A stretch of 64,000 bases of DNA from FEN-1099 sp964511015 (lineage in GTDB: Bacteria > Lernaellota > Lernaellaia > Lernaellales > Lernaellaceae): positions 1 to 64,000 of the forward strand of contig CAZEDX010000004.1 of the NCBI GenBank assembly GCA_964511015.1, in the 5' to 3' direction. How positions within the stretch are numbered: position 1 is the first letter of the stretch; each line of letters opens with the position of its first letter. Position numbers and translations under genes: made by a program. The notes under the pieces are model-generated. The model ran no database searches, was not told where the DNA came from, and saw only the letters and a list, made by a program, of their open reading frames with translations. Positions 26,609 to 34,982 of this stretch are shown here, piece after piece.

Positions 26609-28612
26609 ATGCGTCGTGTGTTCCCGCTCTTGCTGGTATTCGTACTTGCCGCCGCCATCGCCCAAGCTGCTCCACTGGTAAATGACCATCGTGAGCGGGT
26701 GTTCAATACGGTCGTTCATCTACGCGACTTGTCCGACCTGCGCACGCTCAAACCGCTGTATTTAACCATCGAAGGCCGAAACGGCCTGGCTCTGCGCGTA
26801 TTGGCCGCCCCAGCGGAAATCGACTATCTGCGCCAGGCCGGCTGGAAAGTCGATGTTCTCGGCCGGGCGGATCAGGTACGCTCAAACAAGGCCTACCATA
26901 CCTACGCCAGCGCCCTGTCGGAAATGCAGGGGCTGGTTTCGACCTACCCGACATTGGCGTCGCTCGAGTCGGTCGCCACTTCCGTGGAAGGCCGTTATGT
27001 GTGGGCGATGAAGATCTCCGACAACGTTTCCGATGACGAAGCCGAACCGGCATTGCTCTTCGACTACACGCTGCACGGCGACGAACAGGTCGGCATGGAA
27101 GTCGGCCTGGGCTGGATTCACGATCTGCTGGACAATTACGGCACCGACGATGAGATCACCGGCCTGGTTGACGACCTGCAGATCTATGTCGTGCCGATGA
27201 TGAATCCTGACGGCGTGGTCGGCGTGAGCCGCTACAACGGCAACGGCGAAGACCTCAACCGTAGCTATCCGTTCTGGTGGGAAGGCTGGGGTACGTGGTC
27301 GCCCGAACCCGAGACCGGCGGCATGGTCGATTTCGGCCTGGCGCACAATTTCGTGCTCAACGCCAGTGGCCACGGCGGCGCCGAAGTGGTCAACTACGTG
27401 TGGGACAGCATCTACACCATCAGCCCCGAAGACGACCTCGAACAGCTGATCAGCAACGAGTATGCCGATGAAACCGGTTACGACGTCACCAATGGCGCCG
27501 CCTGGTACATCGCCGACGGCAGCAGCGAGGATTGGTTTCATGGCGCACTGGGTTCGCTGGCGGCCATCGTCGAGCTGAGCTACGACAAAATGCCCGACAA
27601 CTTCGCGTACTACGTCGACCTCAACCTCCCGGCGTTGCGTGTCTGGTCGGCGTTTGCGCGTCAGGGTATCTGGGGCACGGTCACCGACGACGTCAGCGGC
27701 GATCCGCTCGAAGCCGTCATCATCGTCGATGAACGCATGCCGGTTTACACCAACCCACTGCACGGCGACTTCTACCGGATTCTGGAAGCGGGCACCTACG
27801 ATCTGCGCGTGTGGGCCAACGGCTACGGCTGGAACGAGGTGACCGATGTGGTCGTACCGGCCGACGGCCACCTGTCGTTGCCGATCGCCCTGACCGCCGC
27901 CAAGTCCAACCCGGCGCTAGTGCGTTGCGTGTTGAATTTTCGCAAAGACGCCTCCGACGATCCGAACAACGTTTCGTTGCCCAAGGCCGCGCTGGGCGGT
28001 CCGGACGGCGAAGCGTTTTCGCTCGGCGTGGCTGGCTGGGCCGTGTTTGACCTGGGCGCCAACTCGCCGGTGACCTGCGACGGTTCGCTGGAACTGTACG
28101 TTACGGAAAAGGCCACTGACGGCGCGGACGGCTACACGGTCAGTGTCGCCGAAGACGACTGGCGTGGGCCGTGGCTGACCCTGGGCACGGGCACCGGCTC
28201 GGCGAGTTTCGACCTCGACGGCGTGGGCTGCACTAGCGTGCGGTACGTCAAGATCGTCGACGACGGCAACGGCAGCAACCTGATTGCCACCCCCGGTGCC
28301 GACATCGACGCGGTGGAAGCCGTCATCGCGAGCACCGATGACGACACGACCGACGACGATACGATCGATGACGACGCTACCGATGACGATGCCATCGACG
28401 ATGACACCACCGATGACGACGTCACCGATGACGATCTGACCGACGATGACCTGACCGACGACGATGTCACCGACGACGACGCTGACGACGACGTGACCGA
28501 CGACGACGCCGACGACGATGCTGACGACGACGTGACCGACGACGACACTGCTGGCGACGACGACGCGGCCGACGATGACGATGACGATGACGACAGCGGC
28601 TGTGGCTGCTGA
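26609..28612 (+). CDS. Secreted M14 zinc carboxypeptidase with Asp-rich GCGC tail (copy 1)
   Basis: A 667-residue exported peptidase. Signal peptide MRRVFPLLLVFVLAAAIAQA, a prodomain, then an M14 domain: zinc ligands in LHGDEQVGME (HxxE), PMMNPDGV and NGEDLNRSYPF, the third ligand likely in ASGHGGAEVVNY, and the catalytic Glu in AIVELSYDKMP. A carboxypeptidase-regulatory-like domain (IWGTVTDDVSG) and a beta-sandwich (RKDASDDPNNVSLPKAALGG) follow. The last 95 or so residues are nearly all DDD[TAVLI] repeats ending DDDSGCGC. The ATG at 26609 has TGGAGG upstream. The paralog at 28621 starts eight bases downstream. Confidence 0.88.
   Translation: MRRVFPLLLVFVLAAAIAQAAPLVNDHRERVFNTVVHLRDLSDLRTLKPLYLTIEGRNGLALRVLAAPAEIDYLRQAGWKVDVLGRADQVRSNKAYHTYASALSEMQGLVSTYPTLASLESVATSVEGRYVWAMKISDNVSDDEAEPALLFDYTLHGDEQVGMEVGLGWIHDLLDNYGTDDEITGLVDDLQIYVVPMMNPDGVVGVSRYNGNGEDLNRSYPFWWEGWGTWSPEPETGGMVDFGLAHNFVLNASGHGGAEVVNYVWDSIYTISPEDDLEQLISNEYADETGYDVTNGAAWYIADGSSEDWFHGALGSLAAIVELSYDKMPDNFAYYVDLNLPALRVWSAFARQGIWGTVTDDVSGDPLEAVIIVDERMPVYTNPLHGDFYRILEAGTYDLRVWANGYGWNEVTDVVVPADGHLSLPIALTAAKSNPALVRCVLNFRKDASDDPNNVSLPKAALGGPDGEAFSLGVAGWAVFDLGANSPVTCDGSLELYVTEKATDGADGYTVSVAEDDWRGPWLTLGTGTGSASFDLDGVGCTSVRYVKIVDDGNGSNLIATPGADIDAVEAVIASTDDDTTDDDTIDDDATDDDAIDDDTTDDDVTDDDLTDDDLTDDDVTDDDADDDVTDDDADDDADDDVTDDDTAGDDDAADDDDDDDDSGCGC
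28330..28594 (+). repeat. Low-complexity GAC/GAT repeat encoding Asp-rich tail
   Basis: About 265 bases of near-perfect trinucleotide repeats (gac/gat with interspersed acc, gcc, gtc, ctg) within the carboxypeptidase gene, coding 4- to 5-residue units such as TDDD and ADDD. Repeats of this kind can expand or contract by slippage, so tail length is likely variable between strains. Confidence 0.8.
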
Positions 28613-28620
28613 AGGAGAAT

Positions 28621-30705
28621 ATGATGCGCAGACTGTTGCTGACCGTTGTGATTCTTTGCTGCCTGGCGGGCGCGACGTGGGCGCAGCCGATCACGGCCAA
28701 TGTCAATGAGAAGGTGTTCGACGTGGTGTTGCACCTCGACAACTCCACAACGTGGGCGGACTTGAAACCCCTGGGCCTAACGGTGGTTGACCGCCAGGGG
28801 CAGAACTTGGCGCTGATGGCGAGCGAAGAAGAAATCGCCTACCTCGAGGCGCAAGGATTTGAGGTCGAAGTGCTGGGCCGCAACGACGGCGAAGCGCCGG
28901 ACGGCTATCACAACGCCGCCGCCGTCATTACCGACCTGGAAGCGATCGCGGCAAACTACCCGGCCATCACCAAAGTGGTCGAACTGGGCACGACCGTACA
29001 GAACCGCCGCTTGCTGGCCCTCAAGATCAGCGACAATGCGGCAGATTCTGAAGCTGAACCGGCGCAGTTGTTCGATGCCTCGATTCACGGCGACGAGGCC
29101 ATTGGCTGCGAACTGGCGTTTGCGTTTATCAACTACCTGCTGGCGAATTACGGTTCGGATCCGGACGTAACCGAACTGGTCGACGAAAACGAACTGTTCA
29201 TCGTGCCGGCCGATAATCCGGACCGGCTGACCATCTCACGCGGCAACGCCAACGGCGTGGACATGAACCGCGCCTACCCGTTTTTCTATGAGGGTTACGG
29301 CAACTGGTCGGCCGAGCCGGAAGTGAGGGCCTTGATGAACCTCGTGCTGCAAGAGCGACCGATGTTCGAGTTGACCTACCACGCCGGCGCGACAGTGGTG
29401 AACTATACGTGGGACAGCATCTATACGCTGAGCCCGGAAAACGACCTGGAAATCGCCATGAGCCAGGTCTATGCCGGCCCGAGCGGCTATGACATCACCA
29501 ACGGCGCCGCGTGGTACATCGCCGACGGCACCACCGAGGACTGGGTGCACGGCTCGAACGGCGCGATCACGGCCATCATCGAGATCAGCCTGTCCAAAAT
29601 GCCGGCGCAAAGCGCGTGGCAGGGCATCTTCAACAAGAACATTCCCGCCATGATCGCCTGGGCGCAACGTTCGGCGCGCGGCGTGCGCGGCATCATTACC
29701 AGTTCGGTCACCGGCGAACCAATCGAAGCGTTGGTCGTGGCGGACGGGCGCTTGCCGGTCACCAGCGACCCGACCCTGGGTGACTACTACCGGCTGTTGC
29801 CGCCGGGGCAGCAGACACTTTACGTGTGGGCCAACGGCTACGGCTGGACCACCGAGCAAATCACGGTGCCGGCGAATGACTACACCGTGCTCGATCTGGC
29901 GCTCGAACCGCAGGCCAACGGCGTCTACGCCGCGCTGCGCTGCGTCATCAACATTCGTAAAGACGCTAGCGACGATCCGGCGAACAAGTCGTTGCCGGTG
30001 AACGCGCTGGGCGGCCATGACGACGTCGCGTTCTCGACTGGCGTCAACGGCTATGCCGTGTTCGACATGGGCGAGAAAACACCGCTCGCGGACGGTGACG
30101 GCAACGAGCTGACCGTTTGGGAAGCCGGCAACGACGACGGCTATACCGTCTGGGTGGCCAAGCAGTGGTCCGGCCCGTTCAAGCAGATCGGCCAGGCGGT
30201 CGGCACCGCCGACTTCGATCTGAGCGTCTCGGGCCTGGCCGAAGTGCGGTACGTGCTGATCCGCGACGACGGCGACGGCGCCAACAACACCGCTACGCCC
30301 GGGGTGGATATCGACGCCATCGAATACACCCCCGTTTGCGACTCTCCAGTCGCGGACTTCTCCGGCACGCCGACCAGCGGCGCGGCACCACTGACGGTCG
30401 CCTTCACCAGCAACGTATATGCCACCGCCGGCTGCCTGTCCGGCGTGAGCTGGGATTTCGGTGACGGCGACTCCAGCACAGAAACCAATCCGGAACATCA
30501 GTACACCGCGCCGGGCACCTACACCGTGACCTTGACGGCTACCGGCCCCGGCGGCGAAGACGTGTTCGCGCGCGAGGGCTACATCGTGGTGACCGGCGGT
30601 GACGATGACGACGTCTTGGACGACGACGCGGATGACGACAGCGACGACGATGCCGACGACGACGATGCCGACGATGACGATGACGACGGCGGCTGCGGCT
30701 GCTAG
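28621..30705 (+). CDS. Secreted M14 zinc carboxypeptidase with PKD domain and GCGC tail (copy 2)
   Basis: A 694-residue paralog of the preceding gene, with signal peptide (MRRLLLTVVILCCLAGATWA), prodomain, M14 domain and the same beta-sandwich. HGDEAIGCE supplies the HxxE motif, PADNPDRLTISRGN and GVDMNRAYPF follow, the third His is in TYHAGATVVNYTWDSI, and the catalytic Glu in AIIEISLSKMP. Unlike copy 1 it adds a PKD domain (CDSPVADFSGTPTSGAAPL to the conserved WDFGDG) at about residues 573-658, then a shorter Asp-rich tail ending DDDDGGCGC with a TAG stop. The pair probably arose by tandem duplication. Function: removal of C-terminal residues from peptides outside the cell. Confidence 0.88.
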   Translation: MMRRLLLTVVILCCLAGATWAQPITANVNEKVFDVVLHLDNSTTWADLKPLGLTVVDRQGQNLALMASEEEIAYLEAQGFEVEVLGRNDGEAPDGYHNAAAVITDLEAIAANYPAITKVVELGTTVQNRRLLALKISDNAADSEAEPAQLFDASIHGDEAIGCELAFAFINYLLANYGSDPDVTELVDENELFIVPADNPDRLTISRGNANGVDMNRAYPFFYEGYGNWSAEPEVRALMNLVLQERPMFELTYHAGATVVNYTWDSIYTLSPENDLEIAMSQVYAGPSGYDITNGAAWYIADGTTEDWVHGSNGAITAIIEISLSKMPAQSAWQGIFNKNIPAMIAWAQRSARGVRGIITSSVTGEPIEALVVADGRLPVTSDPTLGDYYRLLPPGQQTLYVWANGYGWTTEQITVPANDYTVLDLALEPQANGVYAALRCVINIRKDASDDPANKSLPVNALGGHDDVAFSTGVNGYAVFDMGEKTPLADGDGNELTVWEAGNDDGYTVWVAKQWSGPFKQIGQAVGTADFDLSVSGLAEVRYVLIRDDGDGANNTATPGVDIDAIEYTPVCDSPVADFSGTPTSGAAPLTVAFTSNVYATAGCLSGVSWDFGDGDSSTETNPEHQYTAPGTYTVTLTATGPGGEDVFAREGYIVVTGGDDDDVLDDDADDDSDDDADDDDADDDDDDGGCGC

Positions 30706-30727
30706 CTTATTCTGATCCGGGCAACCG

Positions 30728-30761
30728 GCGGGGGCGTGGCATGCCGCGCCCCCGCTTTTTT
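30728..30761 (+). terminator. Rho-independent terminator
   Basis: Stem GCGGGGGCG (30728-30736) pairs with CGCCCCCGC (30747-30755), followed by six T. It lies 23 bases after the second carboxypeptidase gene and ends the two-gene transcript. Confidence 0.85.
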
Positions 30762-30796
30762 GTTATGATGCTGTCTCCAATTTGGTGGGAGGCGAG

Positions 30797-32077
30797 TTGA
30801 GGCGCTGGTGGAAGAAACTGGTGCTGTTGGTGCTGGTGCTCCTCGTGGTGGTGCTGGGCACGGTTCAGTACTTTTTCTTCGAAATGATCGGCGTCGTGGA
30901 AGGTTTCGGCTGGCATGACGAAGGAGAATCCTGGACCGTCACGCGGGCCGGCACCCAATTGCTGGTGGGCACTCACGTCATCGGCAGCACCCGCCCCGTG
31001 GCGATGACGATCCGTAACACCGGCCAAAGCGAGTTGGTCATTCCTTACGTGGCGCGGCCAGGCAGCCATCCGTGGTGGTCTTTTTCCGACCAGGTGAAGG
31101 CTGTCACCGATGGCCTGACCCATCCCGCCGATCAGATTGCCACCGTCGCGGTGTGGATCCAACAGCGTTTCCGGCCGGGTTCCGCCCTATTCGCCAGTCA
31201 GCGCCGTTCGGCCGACCCCTGGATCATCATGAGCGGCTATGGCTTCGGCCAATGCAGCGACCTATCGTACTTGCTGGCCGCCGCCGCGCGTGTGCTGTCG
31301 CTGCCCGCACGCTTACTTGATCTGCAGTCACATGTATTGACGGAAGTCTATTACGACAACGCCTGGCACGTCTACGATTTGACTTATACCTATGGCCTGC
31401 GCGATGCGCGGGGCAACACGCCGAGTTTCGCCGAAGTGGTGGCCAACGGCGGACTGAACCGTTGGGTGAACACGCGCCGCCCCTGGTTCTTGGGCGGCAT
31501 TGAGGAGCGGATCTGGAAACGGACGCCGTATATTATCGAGATCGACCTCCCCCCCGGTTGGGATGCCGCCCCGCCCAAGCTCGGATTGTTGCCCGGCGAA
31601 TCGTGGACCGTCTGGAAAACGGGCTTCAAGCAGTTGTTCGACGAGCCGGCCGGCGGGCCGTACTTGACCACGACCGTGAGCACGCTTGATTTGCGAATGG
31701 GCGACGGGCAGCGTCGCCTGCATCTGCCGCTGCCGATTCGGCGAGCGTATCTGATCGCCGCTGCCGCCGACCAGCCGCAGGGAGTGGTCGACGTCACGAT
31801 CGGTTCCCGGCGGCCGATGCAGATTGAAGGCGGTTGGAAATGGGGAGCCGGCGGAAAATGGGAGTTGCTGCTGACCGACGAACGGCGCGTGCGCGAAGCG
31901 ATCAACGACATTGCGGTTCGGCTGCCGCCCGCGCTGGCCAATACGACTCGCTTGCGGTTGGATCTGGCCTGCGCCGATTGGTGGCTGGTCGCGCCGGACG
32001 CGGGTTTGACCGTGTTCGAGGTGAATTGGGAAAGCGGCGACCGTGCCGACGTTAGCCTCCGCTGGCAACACCGGTAG
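30797..32077 (+). CDS. Membrane-anchored transglutaminase-like protein
   Basis: A 426-residue protein with one N-terminal membrane helix (LVLLVLVLLVVVLGTVQYFF) and an extracytoplasmic transglutaminase-like (papain-fold) domain. The likely catalytic triad is Cys in YGFGQCSDLSYLLAAAARVL, His in SHVLTEVYYDNAWHVYD and the following Asp. The C-terminal half forms a beta-rich region of unknown role. Such domains act as proteases or cross-linking enzymes; the substrate is not evident. TTG 30797 with GGAGG five bases upstream is the most likely start; TTG/GTG at 30782-30785 is possible. Confidence 0.7.
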   Translation: MRRWWKKLVLLVLVLLVVVLGTVQYFFFEMIGVVEGFGWHDEGESWTVTRAGTQLLVGTHVIGSTRPVAMTIRNTGQSELVIPYVARPGSHPWWSFSDQVKAVTDGLTHPADQIATVAVWIQQRFRPGSALFASQRRSADPWIIMSGYGFGQCSDLSYLLAAAARVLSLPARLLDLQSHVLTEVYYDNAWHVYDLTYTYGLRDARGNTPSFAEVVANGGLNRWVNTRRPWFLGGIEERIWKRTPYIIEIDLPPGWDAAPPKLGLLPGESWTVWKTGFKQLFDEPAGGPYLTTTVSTLDLRMGDGQRRLHLPLPIRRAYLIAAAADQPQGVVDVTIGSRRPMQIEGGWKWGAGGKWELLLTDERRVREAINDIAVRLPPALANTTRLRLDLACADWWLVAPDAGLTVFEVNWESGDRADVSLRWQHR

Positions 32078-32180
32078 ACCCCGATCTGCCGACCAATTCG
32101 CTGGTATTTGCGTTCCAATTGTGGCAGGATATTTGAGCGCAGAGCGCACAGCGGAAATACTGTTCCCTGGGGAGGGTGAC

Positions 32181-34142
32181 ATGAACAGACTAAGTTTCCG
32201 ACTGCACTGGCTTTGGGTCATCGTCCTGCCTGTCTTCCTGATAGCATTGCCCGCCTGTGACGAGTCTACCTTCGAACATAGCTCGTTTTCCGACGACGAC
32301 TCCGGCGACAACGGCGATGACGACAACAATCAAGACGGCGATGACGACCAGTTTCTCGACGACGACTCCGGCGGTTCAACGACCGTGGACGACACGTTGC
32401 AGGCCCTGCTCGAAGAGTACCTGCTGTTCTCCGGCGAGCCCGGCGTGGCATTTGCCGCGCGCTACGGCAACGGTACGCTGCATTCCCTCGCCGCCGGCAA
32501 ATCGAACTGGATCGATGGCGACCCGATGGTGCCGGGCATGCTGTTCCGCGTGGGCAGTTGCACCAAACCGTTTACCGCCACCGTGCTGATGCAACTGGCC
32601 GACGAGGGCCTGGTGGACCTCGACGCCCCGATGACCGACTACCTGCCCCAGTACGACATGTGGCCGGGCGTCACGCCGCGCCATCTGCTGCGGATGCAGA
32701 GCGGCATTCCGGACTACCTGATGAGCAACGCGTTTTGGATCAACGCGTTGTTGCGCCTCGGCAAACCATTGGCGCCCGAAACGTTGGTCATGCACGCGAC
32801 GTTCATGCCCACCGAATTCGAGCCGGGAACCGACTGCTCGTACTCCAACACCAACTTCGTGCTGGCCGGGTTGGTCATCGAACAGGTTACCGGCAATCCC
32901 GTGGAGCAGGAGATTTGGGACCGGGTGGTCAAGCCCCTGGACCTGAAACACACCTTCCTCGACACCGAAGGCCGGGAAATTGATTTGCTGTCGCACGGCT
33001 ACGCCGATGCCGAGATCGCCGGTATGGCGTTGGGCATTGCCGACGACCTGACGGCGTTGGTCGGGTTGATTCCGCAGGAATACGTGGTCGACGGCCTACT
33101 TTTTGACGGTACGTATCTGTTCCACCCGTCGTTCTCTTTCTCCGCGGGCGCACTGGTGTCCTGGGGCGACGACCTGGTCAAGTTCATGGATGCCTATGTG
33201 CACGGCGAGTTGGTCAGCGAAGAACGCTATCAGGAGATGATGGATTTCACGCCCTGCGTTTGCCTGGGCAAGCCGGTCGACTACAGCATGGGCATGATGC
33301 GCCGCCCCACCGACTTCGGCTATTCGTACGGCCATGGCGGCCAGCATTTCGGCTATTCGTCCAACACCTACTACCTTCCCGACATCGACGTCGTTTACTC
33401 GCTGCTCGACAACTTCGTGCCCGACCAGTCGGACTATGTATTGCCGGATTTGCTGCGCGCGCTGATTAACAACCAGGATCAGCCGCCGGTCGCCTGCGAG
33501 CCGCCGGAAGTCTTTGAGGACTTGCCCGAGGGTTACAACCTCCAAGTGCGTTTCCGCGGTCCGATCAACTCGATGTTCGAAACCGACCCCGAAGTCGGCG
33601 TCTCAAGCACCAAGGCACTGCTGGGTGACAACCGTTGGCACGCCTACTACATCATGGACAGCATCGCCACGCTGGAGTCGCTATTCCCCCGCTGGATCAA
33701 GATCGAAACCTACGGCCCGGGCAACACCGAAGGCTACGAGATGCGCAGTTCCACCCTTTATTTCCGCCCGCACCTGCTCGACCAAGCCGACGCCAACGGC
33801 TTGATCACTATCGGGCCGGAACAAGCCGAAGACGTCATCCTGTACTTGGCGGACACACGGCTCGACAACACCGGCGAGAAGTTCGACAAGGTGTGTCTCA
33901 CCGCCGTGCCGAACTGGCAGTACGAAGGGTACCTCTACGTCTGCGACCACGAGAACTTCACCGGTGCCGTCGGAGACACGATCCGGCTGTTTGGCGCGTT
34001 CATGGTGGATTGGGATTCCGGCAGCGTCGAAGAATACGCCGCCTCGTTGGACATCGGCATGTGCGAATGCCGCAACGAAAACAACGAGTGGCACCCCTGC
34101 CCCGACACGCCGCAGCCCGACTGCGGCGGCGACTGCGAATAG
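32181..34142 (+). CDS. Beta-lactamase-fold serine hydrolase lipoprotein with Asp-rich spacer
   Basis: A 653-residue lipoprotein: signal with lipobox LPAC, an Asp-rich spacer of about 40 residues, then a class C beta-lactamase/D-Ala-D-Ala carboxypeptidase-fold domain. The SxxK motif is GSCTKPF near residue 130 and the YxN motif is CSYSNTNFVLAG near residue 220; a GHGGQHFGYS segment near residue 385 fits the third motif (HxG type). A further 170-residue C-terminal region is beta-rich, with several Cys near the end (MCECRNENNEW, DCGGDCE). Substrate could be peptidoglycan, an ester or a peptide. The ribosome site GGGGAGGG precedes the ATG. Confidence 0.85.
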   Translation: MNRLSFRLHWLWVIVLPVFLIALPACDESTFEHSSFSDDDSGDNGDDDNNQDGDDDQFLDDDSGGSTTVDDTLQALLEEYLLFSGEPGVAFAARYGNGTLHSLAAGKSNWIDGDPMVPGMLFRVGSCTKPFTATVLMQLADEGLVDLDAPMTDYLPQYDMWPGVTPRHLLRMQSGIPDYLMSNAFWINALLRLGKPLAPETLVMHATFMPTEFEPGTDCSYSNTNFVLAGLVIEQVTGNPVEQEIWDRVVKPLDLKHTFLDTEGREIDLLSHGYADAEIAGMALGIADDLTALVGLIPQEYVVDGLLFDGTYLFHPSFSFSAGALVSWGDDLVKFMDAYVHGELVSEERYQEMMDFTPCVCLGKPVDYSMGMMRRPTDFGYSYGHGGQHFGYSSNTYYLPDIDVVYSLLDNFVPDQSDYVLPDLLRALINNQDQPPVACEPPEVFEDLPEGYNLQVRFRGPINSMFETDPEVGVSSTKALLGDNRWHAYYIMDSIATLESLFPRWIKIETYGPGNTEGYEMRSSTLYFRPHLLDQADANGLITIGPEQAEDVILYLADTRLDNTGEKFDKVCLTAVPNWQYEGYLYVCDHENFTGAVGDTIRLFGAFMVDWDSGSVEEYAASLDIGMCECRNENNEWHPCPDTPQPDCGGDCE

Positions 34143-34229
34143 CGCGCACCGAGCCACCGGCGACAGCCCAACGGCCGGCGGCCAAGTCGCCTCTTGATTC
34201 CGCCTGTCCCACCGGCTAGAAACAGAAAC

Positions 34230-34327
34230 GGAAGTGGTTCGGTAACTGGTGTGCCGCCCGGGCTTCAAACCCGGTGGGGGTCGCTAATCCCGGCCCTGGT
34301 GGGTTCGATTCCCATCCGCTTCCGCCA
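34230..34327 (+). tRNA. selC: tRNA-Sec (UCA), selenocysteine
   Basis: A 98-nt tRNA including encoded CCA. The acceptor stem is eight base pairs (GGAAGTGG with CCGCTTCC, one G-U), as in bacterial selenocysteine tRNAs. The anticodon loop is CTTCAAA with anticodon TCA, which reads UGA. There is a long extra arm and a T-arm with GGTTCGATTCC. Sequence at both ends matches the E. coli selC pattern (GGAAG at the 5' end, CTTCCGCCA at the 3' end). It implies the cell makes selenoproteins. A terminator follows nine bases downstream. Confidence 0.95.
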
Positions 34328-34336
34328 GCCAACCCG

Positions 34337-34370
34337 CGGGGATTGCGTCAACACCGCGATCCCCGTTTTT
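34337..34370 (+). terminator. Terminator of the tRNA-Sec gene
   Basis: Stem CGGGGATTGCG (34337-34347) pairs with CGCGATCCCCG (34355-34365) with one G-U pair, followed by five T. It sits just downstream of selC. Confidence 0.85.
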
Positions 34371-34403
34371 CTGCTCGGCCGCGGGCGCGGGGAGAAGCCG
34401 AAA

Positions 34404-34976
34404 ATGTCTTGGGAATGGAGAGGCGGGGTTTTGTTGTTGTTGTTGTTCGTGGCCGCGGCGATATCGTTTACCTGCGCGGGGAGTGAAGACGAGGCCGGCG
34501 ACGACGACGAAGTCGACTGTCCGACCTACGAGGACCTCGACGTCGGCGAAATCGACGAGGAACCGGCCACCCCGGCTTGCGACTTCACCTGTCTGGACCG
34601 CATGTACGGCTGGCAGGGCGAGTGCATGCAGGAATACGCCGATTGTTGGGACGGCTGCGGCACGATCTCGTGCACCGAGGATTGCGCGGCTTGCGCCGAC
34701 GAATGCCTGGACAACGTTCACCTGGCCGCGGTCGCATGCGCCGATCTGTGCGACGGCTGCTTGCGCGACAACTTCACCTGCGAAACCGGCTGTGACAGCT
34801 CGTCGTGCTTGGAAGAATGCACCGCAACGTTCTTTGCCTGCAACGAATGGAACCTCGACTGCTGGAATAACTGCCAGCAGGACTACAACGCGTGCCTCGA
34901 TGACACCTTGAACGGCGAGGACCTGCTCGCTTGCTTCGACGCCAATGTGGCCTGCATGAAGAGTTGCTACGAGTAG
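34404..34976 (+). CDS. Cys-rich exported protein
   Basis: A 190-residue exported protein of unknown function. A hydrophobic signal (GVLLLLLFVAAAISF) is followed by TCAGSEDEAGDDDE; Cys could be a lipobox residue (SFTC, weak) or part of the mature chain. The rest holds about 25 Cys in spacings such as DCAACADEC, CADLCDGC and CETGCDSSSC, rich in Asp, Glu and Trp, which suggests multiple disulfides or metal binding. It shares the short acidic stretch after the signal with the Asp-rich lipoproteins of this window. GGAG lies nine bases before the ATG. It starts just after selC and its terminator. Confidence 0.65.
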   Translation: MSWEWRGGVLLLLLFVAAAISFTCAGSEDEAGDDDEVDCPTYEDLDVGEIDEEPATPACDFTCLDRMYGWQGECMQEYADCWDGCGTISCTEDCAACADECLDNVHLAAVACADLCDGCLRDNFTCETGCDSSSCLEECTATFFACNEWNLDCWNNCQQDYNACLDDTLNGEDLLACFDANVACMKSCYE

Positions 34977-34982
34977 CTACTG

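Noticed and set aside
28600..28625. Selenocysteine read-through at the UGA after the GCGC ending, given selC is in the window
   Set aside because: Two of the five tagged proteins (GH38 and the second carboxypeptidase) end with TAG rather than TGA, and after the TGA at 28610-28612 another stop occurs within four codons. No SECIS-like hairpin follows.
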